9,207 bases of DNA from Helicobacteraceae bacterium (GTDB lineage Bacteria; Campylobacterota; Campylobacteria; Campylobacterales; Sulfurimonadaceae), in contig WFMO01000209.1 of NCBI GenBank assembly GCA_015489055.1, positions 1 through 9,207 of the forward strand. The letters are read 5' to 3'. Below the pieces are notes generated by a model. That model made no database searches. It was not told where the DNA came from and saw nothing but the letters and a program-made list of their open reading frames with translations. How positions within the stretch are numbered: the first letter of the stretch is position 1; every line of letters begins with the position of its first letter. The position numbers and the translations under genes are program-made. This document shows, one piece after another, positions 1 to 5,927 of this stretch.

Positions 1-259
1 ACTTTACCAATCGCATATAAACACCGTACCTGCTTATATGGTTTTGTAAATAACTAAATGCATCATTATAGGTAACATGCAAGTTTCCACTAGTGGTATT
101 ATATTCTTTATAAAAGCCGGCTGCACTTATTGTATTGCCGTAGTCTTGAACAACTGTATTTAATGCATCATTAAATTTTGATTTAATGACTACGTCATAA
201 TTGTTACTAGAAGCGTATAGCGCCAAAGTAAACATTGTCAACCAAAAGAGGTATTTCAT
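1..259 (-). CDS. Unrecognised exported protein, N-terminal part (runs off left edge)
   Basis: This open frame begins with ATG at 259 and runs for 86 codons without a stop to the window edge, so the C-terminus is missing. I do not recognise the family. Residues 1-16 look like a Sec signal peptide: Met-Lys start, a hydrophobic stretch, then Ala-Leu-Tyr-Ala before Ser-Ser, which would suit signal peptidase I cleavage after residue 16. A periplasmic or outer-membrane location is therefore likely. The mature part is polar and rich in Asn, Tyr and Ser. Asn-Asp-Ala occurs twice, 35 residues apart, encoded by the identical 11-mer AATGATGCATT (plus-strand copies at 57-67 and 162-172). A weak Shine-Dalgarno (AAGAAG, complement of 264-269) precedes the start. 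It lies downstream of rpsR on the same strand, behind a probable terminator, so it is probably a separate transcript. That it is a real gene is fairly likely; its function is unknown. Confidence 0.6.
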   Translation of the reverse strand, partial: MKYLFWLTMFTLALYASSNNYDVVIKSKFNDALNTVVQDYGNTISAAGFYKEYNTTSGNLHVTYNDAFSYLQNHISRYGVYMRLVK

Positions 260-280
260 CTAACTTCTTTGTTTTTAATT

Positions 281-349
281 AGTAGAAAAGCAAATATCAT
301 TCCTCTAACTAAGATTTATTCTAATGTGAAATTCATATAAAGTAGAAAA
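281..349. repeat. Direct repeat AGTAGAAAA, two copies 60 bp apart
   Basis: AGTAGAAAA occurs at 281-289 and again at 341-349, in the region just upstream of the edge gene (which reads leftward). Two copies exactly 60 bp apart (nearly six helical turns) could be a regulator's sites, but a 9-mer in AT-rich DNA may recur by chance. Confidence 0.2.
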
Positions 350-373
350 ATGCATTTATTAAGAGGAAGTTGG

Positions 374-406
374 CTTAGTACATCATTACGATTGACTAAG
401 TTTTTT
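374..406 (+). terminator. Weak terminator-like hairpin with T6 on the plus strand
   Basis: CTTAGT (374-379) pairs with ACTAAG (395-400). A further 3-bp inner stem follows across a 2x2 internal loop, and six T residues (401-406) come directly after. The shape fits a small rho-independent terminator read on the plus strand. No plus-strand gene lies upstream to use it, and a 6-bp AT-rich stem is weak, so chance is a real possibility. Confidence 0.25.
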
Positions 407-463
407 AAGAATTTAACATTCTGTAACATCCGTAAGGATTTCATAGTCTATGAGCATTAATCC

Positions 464-504
464 TAAAATCAACGAGCAACTGTGAATCTAGCTCATTGAT
501 TTTA
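464..504 (-). terminator. Stem-loop, probable terminator of the rpsF-ssb-rpsR transcript
   Basis: Two 14-nt arms (464-477 and 491-504) form an inverted repeat around a 13-nt loop, 17 nt past the rpsR stop codon. The single non-Watson-Crick position (473/495) becomes a G-U wobble only in minus-strand RNA, which supports a structure acting on the rpsR transcript. The distal arm ends in UUUUA, but no long U-run follows, so this may be a weak terminator or a processing and stability hairpin. Confidence 0.55.
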
Positions 505-521
505 GCATGTCCTTAAACGGA

Positions 522-785
522 TTATCTTAAATTTTCAAATGGTGCGGTTACAACTGTTTTTCTTGTAACTGTATATGGCACTAGCGCCACTGCACGAGCA
601 CGTTTGATTACAACTGAAATCATATCTTGGTGACGTTTACAGTTACCTGTTAATCGGCGTGGCATGATTTTATAGCGCTCAGACAGTGAAAAACGCAAAG
701 ATGCAACATCTTTATAGTCTATAAAATCTACTTTAGCCTCACAATATTTACAATATCTTTTTTTATACTTTCTTCTTTCTGCCAT
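522..785 (-). CDS. rpsR: 30S ribosomal protein S18
   Basis: S18 binds 16S rRNA on the 30S platform as a heterodimer with S6, whose gene heads this cluster. The 87-residue length is normal. The S18 core is clear: a basic N-terminus, Tyr-Lys-Asp at 24-26, the segment [16 protein letters not shown] at about 34-49, and a basic helix [11 protein letters not shown] near 61-71. Cys12-x2-Cys15 with Cys49-x2-His52 looks like an intact zinc-ribbon ('C+') form of S18, which implies zinc binding. The start is fixed by AAGGA about six bases upstream of the ATG and by the family's N-terminal length. It lies 35 nt after ssb and is probably the last gene of the transcript, followed by a stem-loop. Confidence 0.97.
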   Translation of the reverse strand: MAERRKYKKRYCKYCEAKVDFIDYKDVASLRFSLSERYKIMPRRLTGNCKRHQDMISVVIKRARAVALVPYTVTRKTVVTAPFENLR

Positions 786-820
786 ATCTTGTCCTTTTTA
801 CATTTATAATTTGGTGTATT

Positions 821-1312
821 TTAAAACGGTATCTCGTCTTCATCTATATCAATCTCTGGAATATCTTTTTGAGGCATTGATTTTTGTGAATAAGATGGTT
901 GCTGCTGTGGGTTATTATATGAACCATCATGCGGCATTGCCTGATTTGGCTGTTGCTGAGGACTCTTATAACCACTTGAAGTTTGTTCGCCTTTGCTGTC
1001 TAGCATCTGCATAGTTTCTACTATAACAGAATGCTTGGAGCGTTTTTGACCATTTTGGTCACTCCATTGCTCAAAGTTCAGTCTACCTTCAACAAGAATT
1101 TTACTTCCTTTTCTAAGATATTGATTTGCAACTTCCGCGCTTCTGCCAAAAAAAGTAATATCCACAAAGCAGACTTCCTCTTTTTTTTCACCATTGCTGG
1201 TAAACTTACGACTTGTAGCAATAGCTGTTTTTGCAATCGCTGTACCTGACTGTGCATATCGAAGCTCAATATCTCTTGTCAAGTTTCCAACTAGTATTAT
1301 CTTGTTAAACAT
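821..1312 (-). CDS. ssb: Single-stranded DNA-binding protein
   Basis: SSB coats single-stranded DNA during replication, repair and recombination and recruits partner proteins through its C-terminal tip. Residues 1-105 form the OB-fold, opening with the typical MFNKIILVGNLTRDIELRY and containing the FFGRSAEVANQYLRKGS region and GRLNFEQW. Residues 106-152 are a flexible linker rich in Gln, Asn, Ser and Pro. The last ten residues form the acidic partner-binding tip, ending Asp-Glu-Asp-Glu-Ile-Pro-Phe. The 163-residue length is usual. An AAAGGT Shine-Dalgarno lies about seven bases before the ATG. It sits between rpsF (16-nt gap) and rpsR, the order common to many bacteria, and is expected to be co-transcribed with them. 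Confidence 0.98.
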   Translation of the reverse strand: MFNKIILVGNLTRDIELRYAQSGTAIAKTAIATSRKFTSNGEKKEEVCFVDITFFGRSAEVANQYLRKGSKILVEGRLNFEQWSDQNGQKRSKHSVIVETMQMLDSKGEQTSSGYKSPQQQPNQAMPHDGSYNNPQQQPSYSQKSMPQKDIPEIDIDEDEIPF

Positions 1313-1328
1313 AGATTACCTTTAAAAA

Positions 1329-1787
1329 TTATTCTTGAATCGGTGTTTCTTGTACGACTACCTCTTCAACCACAGTTTCAGGAGCAGTAACAATTGTCTC
1401 TTCTACAACAACTTCTTCTGCTGAACTTGCTTGTACGGGAGTACTTTTATTTATAGTATTTGCTTTTTGAACTAACTTATCCCATGCAGCAATTTCTCGT
1501 TTACTATCATATTTGATAGTTGCAAAACGCAATATTGCCTCATTGATACGAAAACGTCTTTCAATTTCACCAATGACTGATGGTTTAGCGGTATAATACA
1601 TAACATGAAAATACCCGCGCTCATTCTTTTGTATAGGGTAGGCCAATTTGCGGATACCCATCTTATCTCTTGCAGTAATCTCAGCGCCGTTTGACGTTAA
1701 TACATCTTCAATCGCTGCAATGGTGTTTTCAATCTCTTCTTGTGTTAATGTTGGTTTTACGATAACTAAATTTTCGTAATGTCTCAT
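1329..1787 (-). CDS. rpsF: 30S ribosomal protein S6 with an acidic C-terminal extension
   Basis: S6 pairs with S18 on the 30S platform. Residues 1 to about 105 are the S6 fold: MRHYENLVIVKPTL at the start, then GIRKLAYPIQKNERGYFHVMYY (residues 44-65, quoted in outline) and the ERRFRINEAILRFATIKYD region near 76-94. At 152 residues it is longer than a minimal S6 (about 95-100). Residues 122-152 are a Glu/Val-rich acidic tail in which Glu-Glu-Val-Val-Val occurs twice, probably disordered on the ribosome surface. A GAGGAGA Shine-Dalgarno lies about ten bases upstream of the ATG. It heads the cluster behind a strong promoter and a leader of roughly 75 nt that may carry regulatory structure. Confidence 0.96.
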   Translation of the reverse strand: MRHYENLVIVKPTLTQEEIENTIAAIEDVLTSNGAEITARDKMGIRKLAYPIQKNERGYFHVMYYTAKPSVIGEIERRFRINEAILRFATIKYDSKREIAAWDKLVQKANTINKSTPVQASSAEEVVVEETIVTAPETVVEEVVVQETPIQE

Positions 1788-1809
1788 AAAGTATAATCTC
1801 CTCTTGAAT

Positions 1810-1860
1810 TTTCTCCCTTTTGGATATCAATATATTACATCATTGTAATACAAAGAGAAA
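1810..1860 (-). promoter_or_regulatory. Structured 5' leader of rpsF, candidate S6:S18 autoregulatory element
   Basis: In the RNA between the predicted start site (about 1864) and the rpsF Shine-Dalgarno, TATTACA (1844-1850 complement) pairs with TGTAATA (1833-1839 complement) around a 4-nt loop. A U-G wobble (1832/1851) extends the stem in the minus-strand RNA. An outer 6-bp helix can form between the complements of 1855-1860 and 1810-1815. rpsF leaders in several bacteria are known to bind S6:S18 for feedback control. I do not see the CCG trinucleotide expected of that motif, so function is inferred from position only. No U-run follows the hairpin, so it is not an obvious terminator. Confidence 0.35.
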
Positions 1861-1870
1861 GGAACTTGGA

Positions 1871-1899
1871 ATTATACTTTTATTTTCCTTAAGAGTCAA
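1871..1899 (-). promoter_or_regulatory. Sigma70-type promoter of rpsF-ssb-rpsR
   Basis: On the minus strand TTGACT (1894-1899) is followed by a 17-nt spacer and TATAAT (1871-1876). That is a near-consensus -35 box, ideal spacing and a perfect -10 box. The -35 box overlaps the last codons of folP, including its TGA stop. Transcription should start near 1864, giving a leader of about 75 nt. No terminator is visible between folP and this promoter, so read-through from the upstream operon may add to expression. Confidence 0.8.
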
Positions 1900-3041
1900 T
1901 TAGCATTTTTTAGATATTCATCAACCTGCAGTGCTTGATAATGTTCATAAACATCATGTACGCGCAATATCGAAGCACCGTGATTGGCGGCTCTTAAATG
2001 TAGAGCAAGTGTACCTGGCAATCTATCGCTTACATCTGTTTTGGTAATATCTCCTATCATAGATTTTCTGCTAGCACCAATCAATAATGGTTTATTAAAA
2101 TGCAGAAAATGGGTAAGATTGTTAATAAGAGCAGTATTGTGCTGCAAAGTTTTTCCAAAACCTATGCCCACATCTAAAATAATATCTTTAATCCCAAATT
2201 GTTTTGCTTTTTGTATCTGCGCGGTAAAAAAGTTATCTATATCTAGTATGATATTCTCATAATATGGTGATTGCTGCATCACTTGTGGATTTTTTTGCAT
2301 ATGCATAATAACGGCAGTTGCGCCATATGTAGCACACAATCTACAAACACTATCATTTTGCAAACCTGTTATATCATTTACAATGCTAAAACCTCGTTCC
2401 AGCACATAAGAGATCACCTTAGGCTCATAGCTGTCTATGCTGAGCTTTACCTGTTCATATAAAGATTTTTTATATAAAATATCAACAATAGGCTTGATGC
2501 GTTCTAACTCCTCATTGGCATCTACAGCTAAGCTTCCCGGTCGCGATGAAACACCTCCGATATCTATGATAGAAGCACCATCTTCTATCATCTCATACAC
2601 TTTTCCTACAGCTTTGGCGTCCTTAAACCTGCTTGCCTCAAAGAAACTATCATCATTTGCATTGATTATGCCCATCAGTTGTGTTTGCTTTGGTTTTTGC
2701 ATATTAATAAATTGTTTTAACTGTGTGGCCACATCTTTTAATCCAAATGGTTGGGTTAACTCTTTTTTTGCCAAAATTTTCAGATGTCGTTCATTTGCTA
2801 TTAAAAGCGCGTCAACATAAGGCTCATATGCTGTCACAGTTCCTTTTGGTACTGCCAAATCAGCTCCTATTGAGAGTGCATCTTGTTTTAAAATATTTGC
2901 AGCGCCTACATGCATATGAGTTATAAAAAAAATTTGACACTGTGCTTTTGATGCTAAAATATTAATCCCGCCGATATCTACATGTAACTCTTTAAGATAT
3001 TTCTTTATATCAATATCGTTGGACAGTTTATAAAGGTTCAT
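1896..3041 (-). CDS. folP: Dihydropteroate synthase, long form with N-terminal extension
   Basis: FolP condenses hydroxymethyl-dihydropterin pyrophosphate with p-aminobenzoate in folate synthesis and is the sulfonamide target. The TIM-barrel part starts at about residue 121: the loop-1 region MGIINANDDSFF (123-134), IIDIGGVSSRPGS (158-170), SIDSYEP (201-207), VNDITGL (221-227), MHMQ (246-249), GIGFGKT (292-298), GASRKSMIG (322-330), and a C-terminal Arg-x-His-Asp (360-363). At 381 residues it is about 100 longer than the classic enzyme. Residues 1-120 are a separate N-terminal domain of unclear role, containing AANILKQDALSIGADLAV, as I recall from long-form FolP of Campylobacterota and some other phyla. 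Loop 1 departs from the usual NVTPDSFSDGG. The start has an AGGAG Shine-Dalgarno and lies 14 nt inside holB. It is the last gene of the rppH operon. Confidence 0.95.
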   Translation of the reverse strand: MNLYKLSNDIDIKKYLKELHVDIGGINILASKAQCQIFFITHMHVGAANILKQDALSIGADLAVPKGTVTAYEPYVDALLIANERHLKILAKKELTQPFGLKDVATQLKQFINMQKPKQTQLMGIINANDDSFFEASRFKDAKAVGKVYEMIEDGASIIDIGGVSSRPGSLAVDANEELERIKPIVDILYKKSLYEQVKLSIDSYEPKVISYVLERGFSIVNDITGLQNDSVCRLCATYGATAVIMHMQKNPQVMQQSPYYENIILDIDNFFTAQIQKAKQFGIKDIILDVGIGFGKTLQHNTALINNLTHFLHFNKPLLIGASRKSMIGDITKTDVSDRLPGTLALHLRAANHGASILRVHDVYEHYQALQVDEYLKNAN

Positions 3042-3663
3042 GTGCGCTCCTATTTACCGTAAAACTCATCAGCACAAGAGCCAAGATAGGCTGAGTTTGT
3101 GCATTTAGCTCCAAAAGCTGATATCCTTTTTCAAAACATTCCAATTGATATTTATTTAAAATCAGTTTATCAACTGCCGTAGCACGAAAGTATAGCGCTT
3201 GCAATAGCTCTTTTGCTTCATCCTTTTTAAGTCTCTCATTTGCCTTTAAAAACGCAAAGATTATCTCATTGTCTATTTTTGTAAAATTAATCTCGGCACT
3301 TATTTGTTTATATTGTATGCTGTTTTTTAAAATAGGCAGCCTGGATTTGACAGTACTTAGCAAAACCGATTTTGATTGAACTATCATGATAAAACAGATA
3401 TTTCTTGGAGGTTCTTCTAGTAGCTTTAAAAGCGCATTTTGGGAGATATTATTAAAAGTTTTAGCAGCAAGTAAAATATATTTTCTATCACTTTCGCTTA
3501 TATACGCTTCAGCAATCACAGCTTTTGCATGTTCTATTTTAAACGAATCCTCCATAAAAACAACAACACGATGATCCCGTAGCTTCCTTTTTAAAATTAT
3601 TATTTCATTTTCAATATCCGGTGAAACGATAATTCCGCATCGCATCTGATTATCACGAGACAT
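3028..3663 (-). CDS. holB: DNA polymerase III delta' subunit, compact form
   Basis: Delta' is a non-ATPase subunit of the clamp loader that places the sliding clamp on DNA. The identifying segment is NALLKLLEEPP (76-86), followed by a beta strand and SKSVLLSTVKSRLP (97-110). The latter matches the SRC-type arginine-finger motif, with Leu in place of Cys. The protein has only 211 residues against about 330 in E. coli. There is no P-loop and no zinc-binding cysteine cluster, and the N-terminal ATPase lobe is mostly absent, so this is a trimmed delta'. This fits what I recall of short Campylobacterota versions. The start codon lies inside the end of hobA (11-nt overlap), with GGTGAG just upstream. 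Its 3' end overlaps folP by 14 nt. Identification rests on the motif plus the conserved hobA-holB-folP order. Confidence 0.88.
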   Translation of the reverse strand: MSRDNQMRCGIIVSPDIENEIIILKRKLRDHRVVVFMEDSFKIEHAKAVIAEAYISESDRKYILLAAKTFNNISQNALLKLLEEPPRNICFIMIVQSKSVLLSTVKSRLPILKNSIQYKQISAEINFTKIDNEIIFAFLKANERLKKDEAKELLQALYFRATAVDKLILNKYQLECFEKGYQLLELNAQTQPILALVLMSFTVNRSAHEPL

Positions 3664-4204
3664 CTATCTCACCAAACAGTGCGGCATTTATAGATATGTC
3701 AAACATATGAAATAACTGCAATAATTTAATATCAAGTTTTTCATCATTTGATTTCATAGTAAAAGCATTTAAAGAGTCTTCATCAAACAGCCACATCAAA
3801 CTATCATCTTTTCGTTTAGCTATGTCTGCTCTTTTGTCTTCACCTTTACCTATATACCAGAAAAAATAATTTGACTGCCATGAAATATTTAGCATATCTT
3901 CAATCATATCTAAAGATTGATTTGTAGAAATTTCATCAAAATATGAATAAATCTGCTCTATATCCAGCACACAGATTAATGGTCTTGCATTTGAAGCCTT
4001 ATTGATAAATCTTTTAATATAAGCTCCAAACCACTTTCTATCACAATCAGTAATCAAAATAATTGTCTTGCCGCTTAGTATAAGAGATAAGGTAACTTGT
4101 ATGGTTTTTATCCATTCAAATCTATACTCTTCAAGCCAACTAAAACTGGCATCTTCGCTACGGATAGCATCAAGAGTCCATTTTTCAAAATCCTGCATAG
4201 GCAT
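3653..4204 (-). CDS. hobA: HobA, DnaA-binding replication initiation regulator
   Basis: HobA of Helicobacter pylori binds domain I of DnaA as a tetramer, promotes DnaA assembly at oriC and is the structural counterpart of E. coli DiaA (SIS fold). This protein has the expected length (183 residues), the N-terminal SFSWLEEYRFEWI segment (about 21-33), a central hydrophobic strand ILITDCDRKWFGAYI and a helical C-terminus. No enzyme motif is present, which suits a scaffold protein. Identification rests on this overall resemblance and on its position between lysC and holB, the arrangement I recall from H. pylori and Campylobacter. The lysC stop is only 3 nt upstream and no Shine-Dalgarno is visible, so translation is probably coupled to lysC. 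A second in-frame ATG at 4198 (residue 3) is an equally possible start. Confidence 0.9.
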   Translation of the reverse strand: MPMQDFEKWTLDAIRSEDASFSWLEEYRFEWIKTIQVTLSLILSGKTIILITDCDRKWFGAYIKRFINKASNARPLICVLDIEQIYSYFDEISTNQSLDMIEDMLNISWQSNYFFWYIGKGEDKRADIAKRKDDSLMWLFDEDSLNAFTMKSNDEKLDIKLLQLFHMFDISINAALFGEIDVS

Positions 4205-4207
4205 ACA

Positions 4208-4684
4208 TTACTTATCTAGTTCATAAGCGCTATGAAGAGATCTAACAGCTAGTTCTGCATACTTTTCGCTAACAACCATAGATACCTTTATCTCAGATGT
4301 CGATATCATCAAGATATTGATATTTTCTTTTGCCATAGTTACAAATGCTCTAGCTGCTACACCTGTATGAGATTTCATACCAACACCAACGACTGATACT
4401 TTACAGATACTATCATCATAAGAAACATCAGTGATATCACCGTTTGAAATAAATTTATTTACAATCGATTTAGCGTCATTTAGCTCATTAATCGTTACCG
4501 TAAAATCAAGGTTGGCAGAATCATCGTGTCCGACTGTTTGAATAATCATATCCACATTAATGTTGTCTGATGCTAAGCTTGTAAAAATATCCGAAGCTAT
4601 ACCAGGTCTGTCTTTGACGCCAAATAAAGATATTCGTGCCTGATTTTTATCTAATGCAATTCCACTTACCAATGGTTCTTCCAT
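4208..4684 (-). CDS. Aspartate kinase beta subunit from internal in-frame start
   Basis: Met246 of lysC (ATG at 4684-4682) is preceded by TAAGGAGG (complement of 4693-4700), a full eight-base match to the anti-Shine-Dalgarno sequence, at an ideal 8-nt spacing. Starting there yields a 158-residue protein made of just the two ACT domains. In B. subtilis and Corynebacterium aspartokinases, the beta regulatory subunit is made in exactly this way from an internal start at the kinase-ACT junction, and it assembles with the full-length alpha chain. The junction position, spacing and strength make the same arrangement likely here. Product formation is inferred, not shown. Confidence 0.65.
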   Translation of the reverse strand: MEEPLVSGIALDKNQARISLFGVKDRPGIASDIFTSLASDNINVDMIIQTVGHDDSANLDFTVTINELNDAKSIVNKFISNGDITDVSYDDSICKVSVVGVGMKSHTGVAARAFVTMAKENINILMISTSEIKVSMVVSEKYAELAVRSLHSAYELDK

Positions 4685-5419
4685 AATATTCTCCTCCTTA
4701 GTAATCAATGTCCCCTCTTCGTCTGTAAAACTGCTTCTAGTTACAAGATTGACATTTAATTTTTTAGCTAATTCAACTGAACGATTTTGCAATACTTTAG
4801 CACCGAGGCTAGCTAGTTCAAGCATTTCATCATATGAAATCTTATCAAGCTTTTTAGCTTTTGGCTCTATCCTTGGATCTGTTGTGTATATCCCGTTTAC
4901 GTCCGTATATATCTCACACAAATCTGCTTTTATAGACCCGGCTATCGCGACAGCCGAGAGATCACTCCCGCCGCGACCCAATGTTGTTACATGTCCACGC
5001 TCATTAATACCCTGAAAACCTGCAACTACGATAACTTTGTTCTGTTTGATTTCACACTGCATGAGTGATGGATCAATATCGGTAATTCTAGCTTTTGTAT
5101 GGATACTATCTGTTTTTATGCCTGCCTGTCGTCCAGTTAAGGCGACAGCATCAACTCCCATTTCATTTAGCGCTATACAAAGCAGTGCCGCCGTCACTCT
5201 CTCTCCCGAACTTAAAAGCATATCCATAGATTCTTTGACAGGATTTTGACTAAAGTAATGAGCAAACTCTATCAGCTTGTTAGTTTCTCCACTCATAGCA
5301 GACACGACTACAATAACATCATTTCCATTTTTTTTAGTTACTGCCACGCGTCTAGCTACATTTTGTATTTTGTCTAAATCTCCGACGCTCGTTCCGCCAA
5401 ATTTTTGCACAATCAACAT
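4208..5419 (-). CDS. lysC: Aspartate kinase (alpha subunit / full length)
   Basis: Aspartokinase phosphorylates L-aspartate, the first step toward lysine and its precursor diaminopimelate, threonine and methionine. The kinase domain (about 1-240) shows KFGGTSVG at 6-13 with Lys6, SSGERVTA near 70-77, GRGGSDLSAVAIA at 148-160 and YTDVNGIYTTDPR at 171-183. Two ACT domains follow: ACT1 from about 263 (ISLFGVKDRPGIA) and ACT2 from about 340 (VSVVGVGMKSHTGVAARAF, with STSEIKVSMVV at 373-383). This layout is that of the lysine/threonine-regulated class. The length (403) is normal. ATG overlaps the rppH stop by one base (TAATG). Its own Shine-Dalgarno (AAGGGA) is ordinary, weaker than one inside the gene that precedes Met246. 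hobA follows after 3 nt. Confidence 0.97.
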   Translation of the reverse strand: MLIVQKFGGTSVGDLDKIQNVARRVAVTKKNGNDVIVVVSAMSGETNKLIEFAHYFSQNPVKESMDMLLSSGERVTAALLCIALNEMGVDAVALTGRQAGIKTDSIHTKARITDIDPSLMQCEIKQNKVIVVAGFQGINERGHVTTLGRGGSDLSAVAIAGSIKADLCEIYTDVNGIYTTDPRIEPKAKKLDKISYDEMLELASLGAKVLQNRSVELAKKLNVNLVTRSSFTDEEGTLITKEENIMEEPLVSGIALDKNQARISLFGVKDRPGIASDIFTSLASDNINVDMIIQTVGHDDSANLDFTVTINELNDAKSIVNKFISNGDITDVSYDDSICKVSVVGVGMKSHTGVAARAFVTMAKENINILMISTSEIKVSMVVSEKYAELAVRSLHSAYELDK

Positions 5420-5889
5420 TACAATAGTCCCTTTTTCTTAAAATACAGTACAACTTCCTGGTATAAAGGCTTCTTAAACTCAGTCGCCATTGATATTGCT
5501 TCATCAACGGTAACAAATTTATAATCTATAAACTCAGGATGTTTTGTTTGTAGATTAATTAATGCTTTTTTCTTTAATCTAACAAGGTAAAATTTTTGAG
5601 TCTGCCCATTAAAAGGCTTCATATGCTTTTTTATTTTAGAAGGAAATTTATATGTAAGCCATTTAGGATATTTGGCTACTATATCTATATCATCTGTACC
5701 TATCTCTTCTTTTAATTCACGAAATAAAGCTTCTTTTGCCCTCTCACCTCTGTCTATGCCTCCTTGTGGAAACTGCCATACATCCTTAACATCTATGCGC
5801 TTTGCAACCAAAACTAAACGCTTTTGCGGATACTCGCTAGACATTATAACTGCGGCTACATTTGGGCGATATGGTTTTATATGTTTCAT
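5419..5889 (-). CDS. rppH: RNA pyrophosphohydrolase (Nudix hydrolase)
   Basis: RppH removes pyrophosphate from the 5' triphosphate of mRNAs, triggering 5'-dependent decay. Family members are also annotated as NudH/invasion-associated dinucleoside polyphosphate hydrolase. The complete Nudix box Gx5Ex7REx2EExG occupies residues 43-64 (Gly43, Glu49, Arg57-Glu58, Glu61-Glu62, Gly64), preceded by WQFPQGGID, which is typical of RppH/NudH. The N-terminal PYRPNVAAVI and the C-terminal helix region also fit, and the length (156) is standard. It is the first gene of the minus-strand operon, 72 nt from the divergent hemW. A modest AAGAG Shine-Dalgarno precedes the ATG, and its stop shares one base with the lysC start. 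Confidence 0.94.
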   Translation of the reverse strand: MKHIKPYRPNVAAVIMSSEYPQKRLVLVAKRIDVKDVWQFPQGGIDRGERAKEALFRELKEEIGTDDIDIVAKYPKWLTYKFPSKIKKHMKPFNGQTQKFYLVRLKKKALINLQTKHPEFIDYKFVTVDEAISMATEFKKPLYQEVVLYFKKKGLL

Positions 5890-5906
5890 TAACTGCTCTT
5901 AGATTG

Positions 5907-5927
5907 GTATTAATACTTTGTAAGTAT
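5907..5927. repeat. Two overlapping palindromes in the hemW/rppH intergenic region
   Basis: GTATTAATAC (5907-5916) is a perfect 10-bp palindrome. It partly overlaps ATACTT-tgt-AAGTAT (5913-5927), a 6-bp inverted repeat. Both lie at the predicted -10 box and start site of the rppH operon, where a repressor operator could sit. AT-rich DNA often makes such palindromes by chance, so the regulatory role is only a suggestion. Confidence 0.25.

Noticed and set aside
350..460. A 36-codon plus-strand frame (ATG at 350, TAA at 458-460) in the gap before rpsR
   Set aside because: It has no convincing Shine-Dalgarno or promoter, and the terminator-like hairpin would lie inside it.
811..1249. Plus-strand open frames opposite ssb, and a minus-strand frame at 1078-1269
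   Set aside because: ssb is fully supported by its OB-fold and acidic tip; these are by-products in other frames.
1832..1851. Hairpin between folP and rpsF as a folP terminator
   Set aside because: No U-run follows on the minus strand, and it lies downstream of the rpsF promoter, so it belongs to the rpsF leader.
2437..2820. Plus-strand open frame of 127 codons, with neighbours at 1984-2262, 2271-2462 and 2723-2926
   Set aside because: All are antisense to folP, whose protein motifs are unambiguous. They lack ribosome binding sites and recognisable domains.
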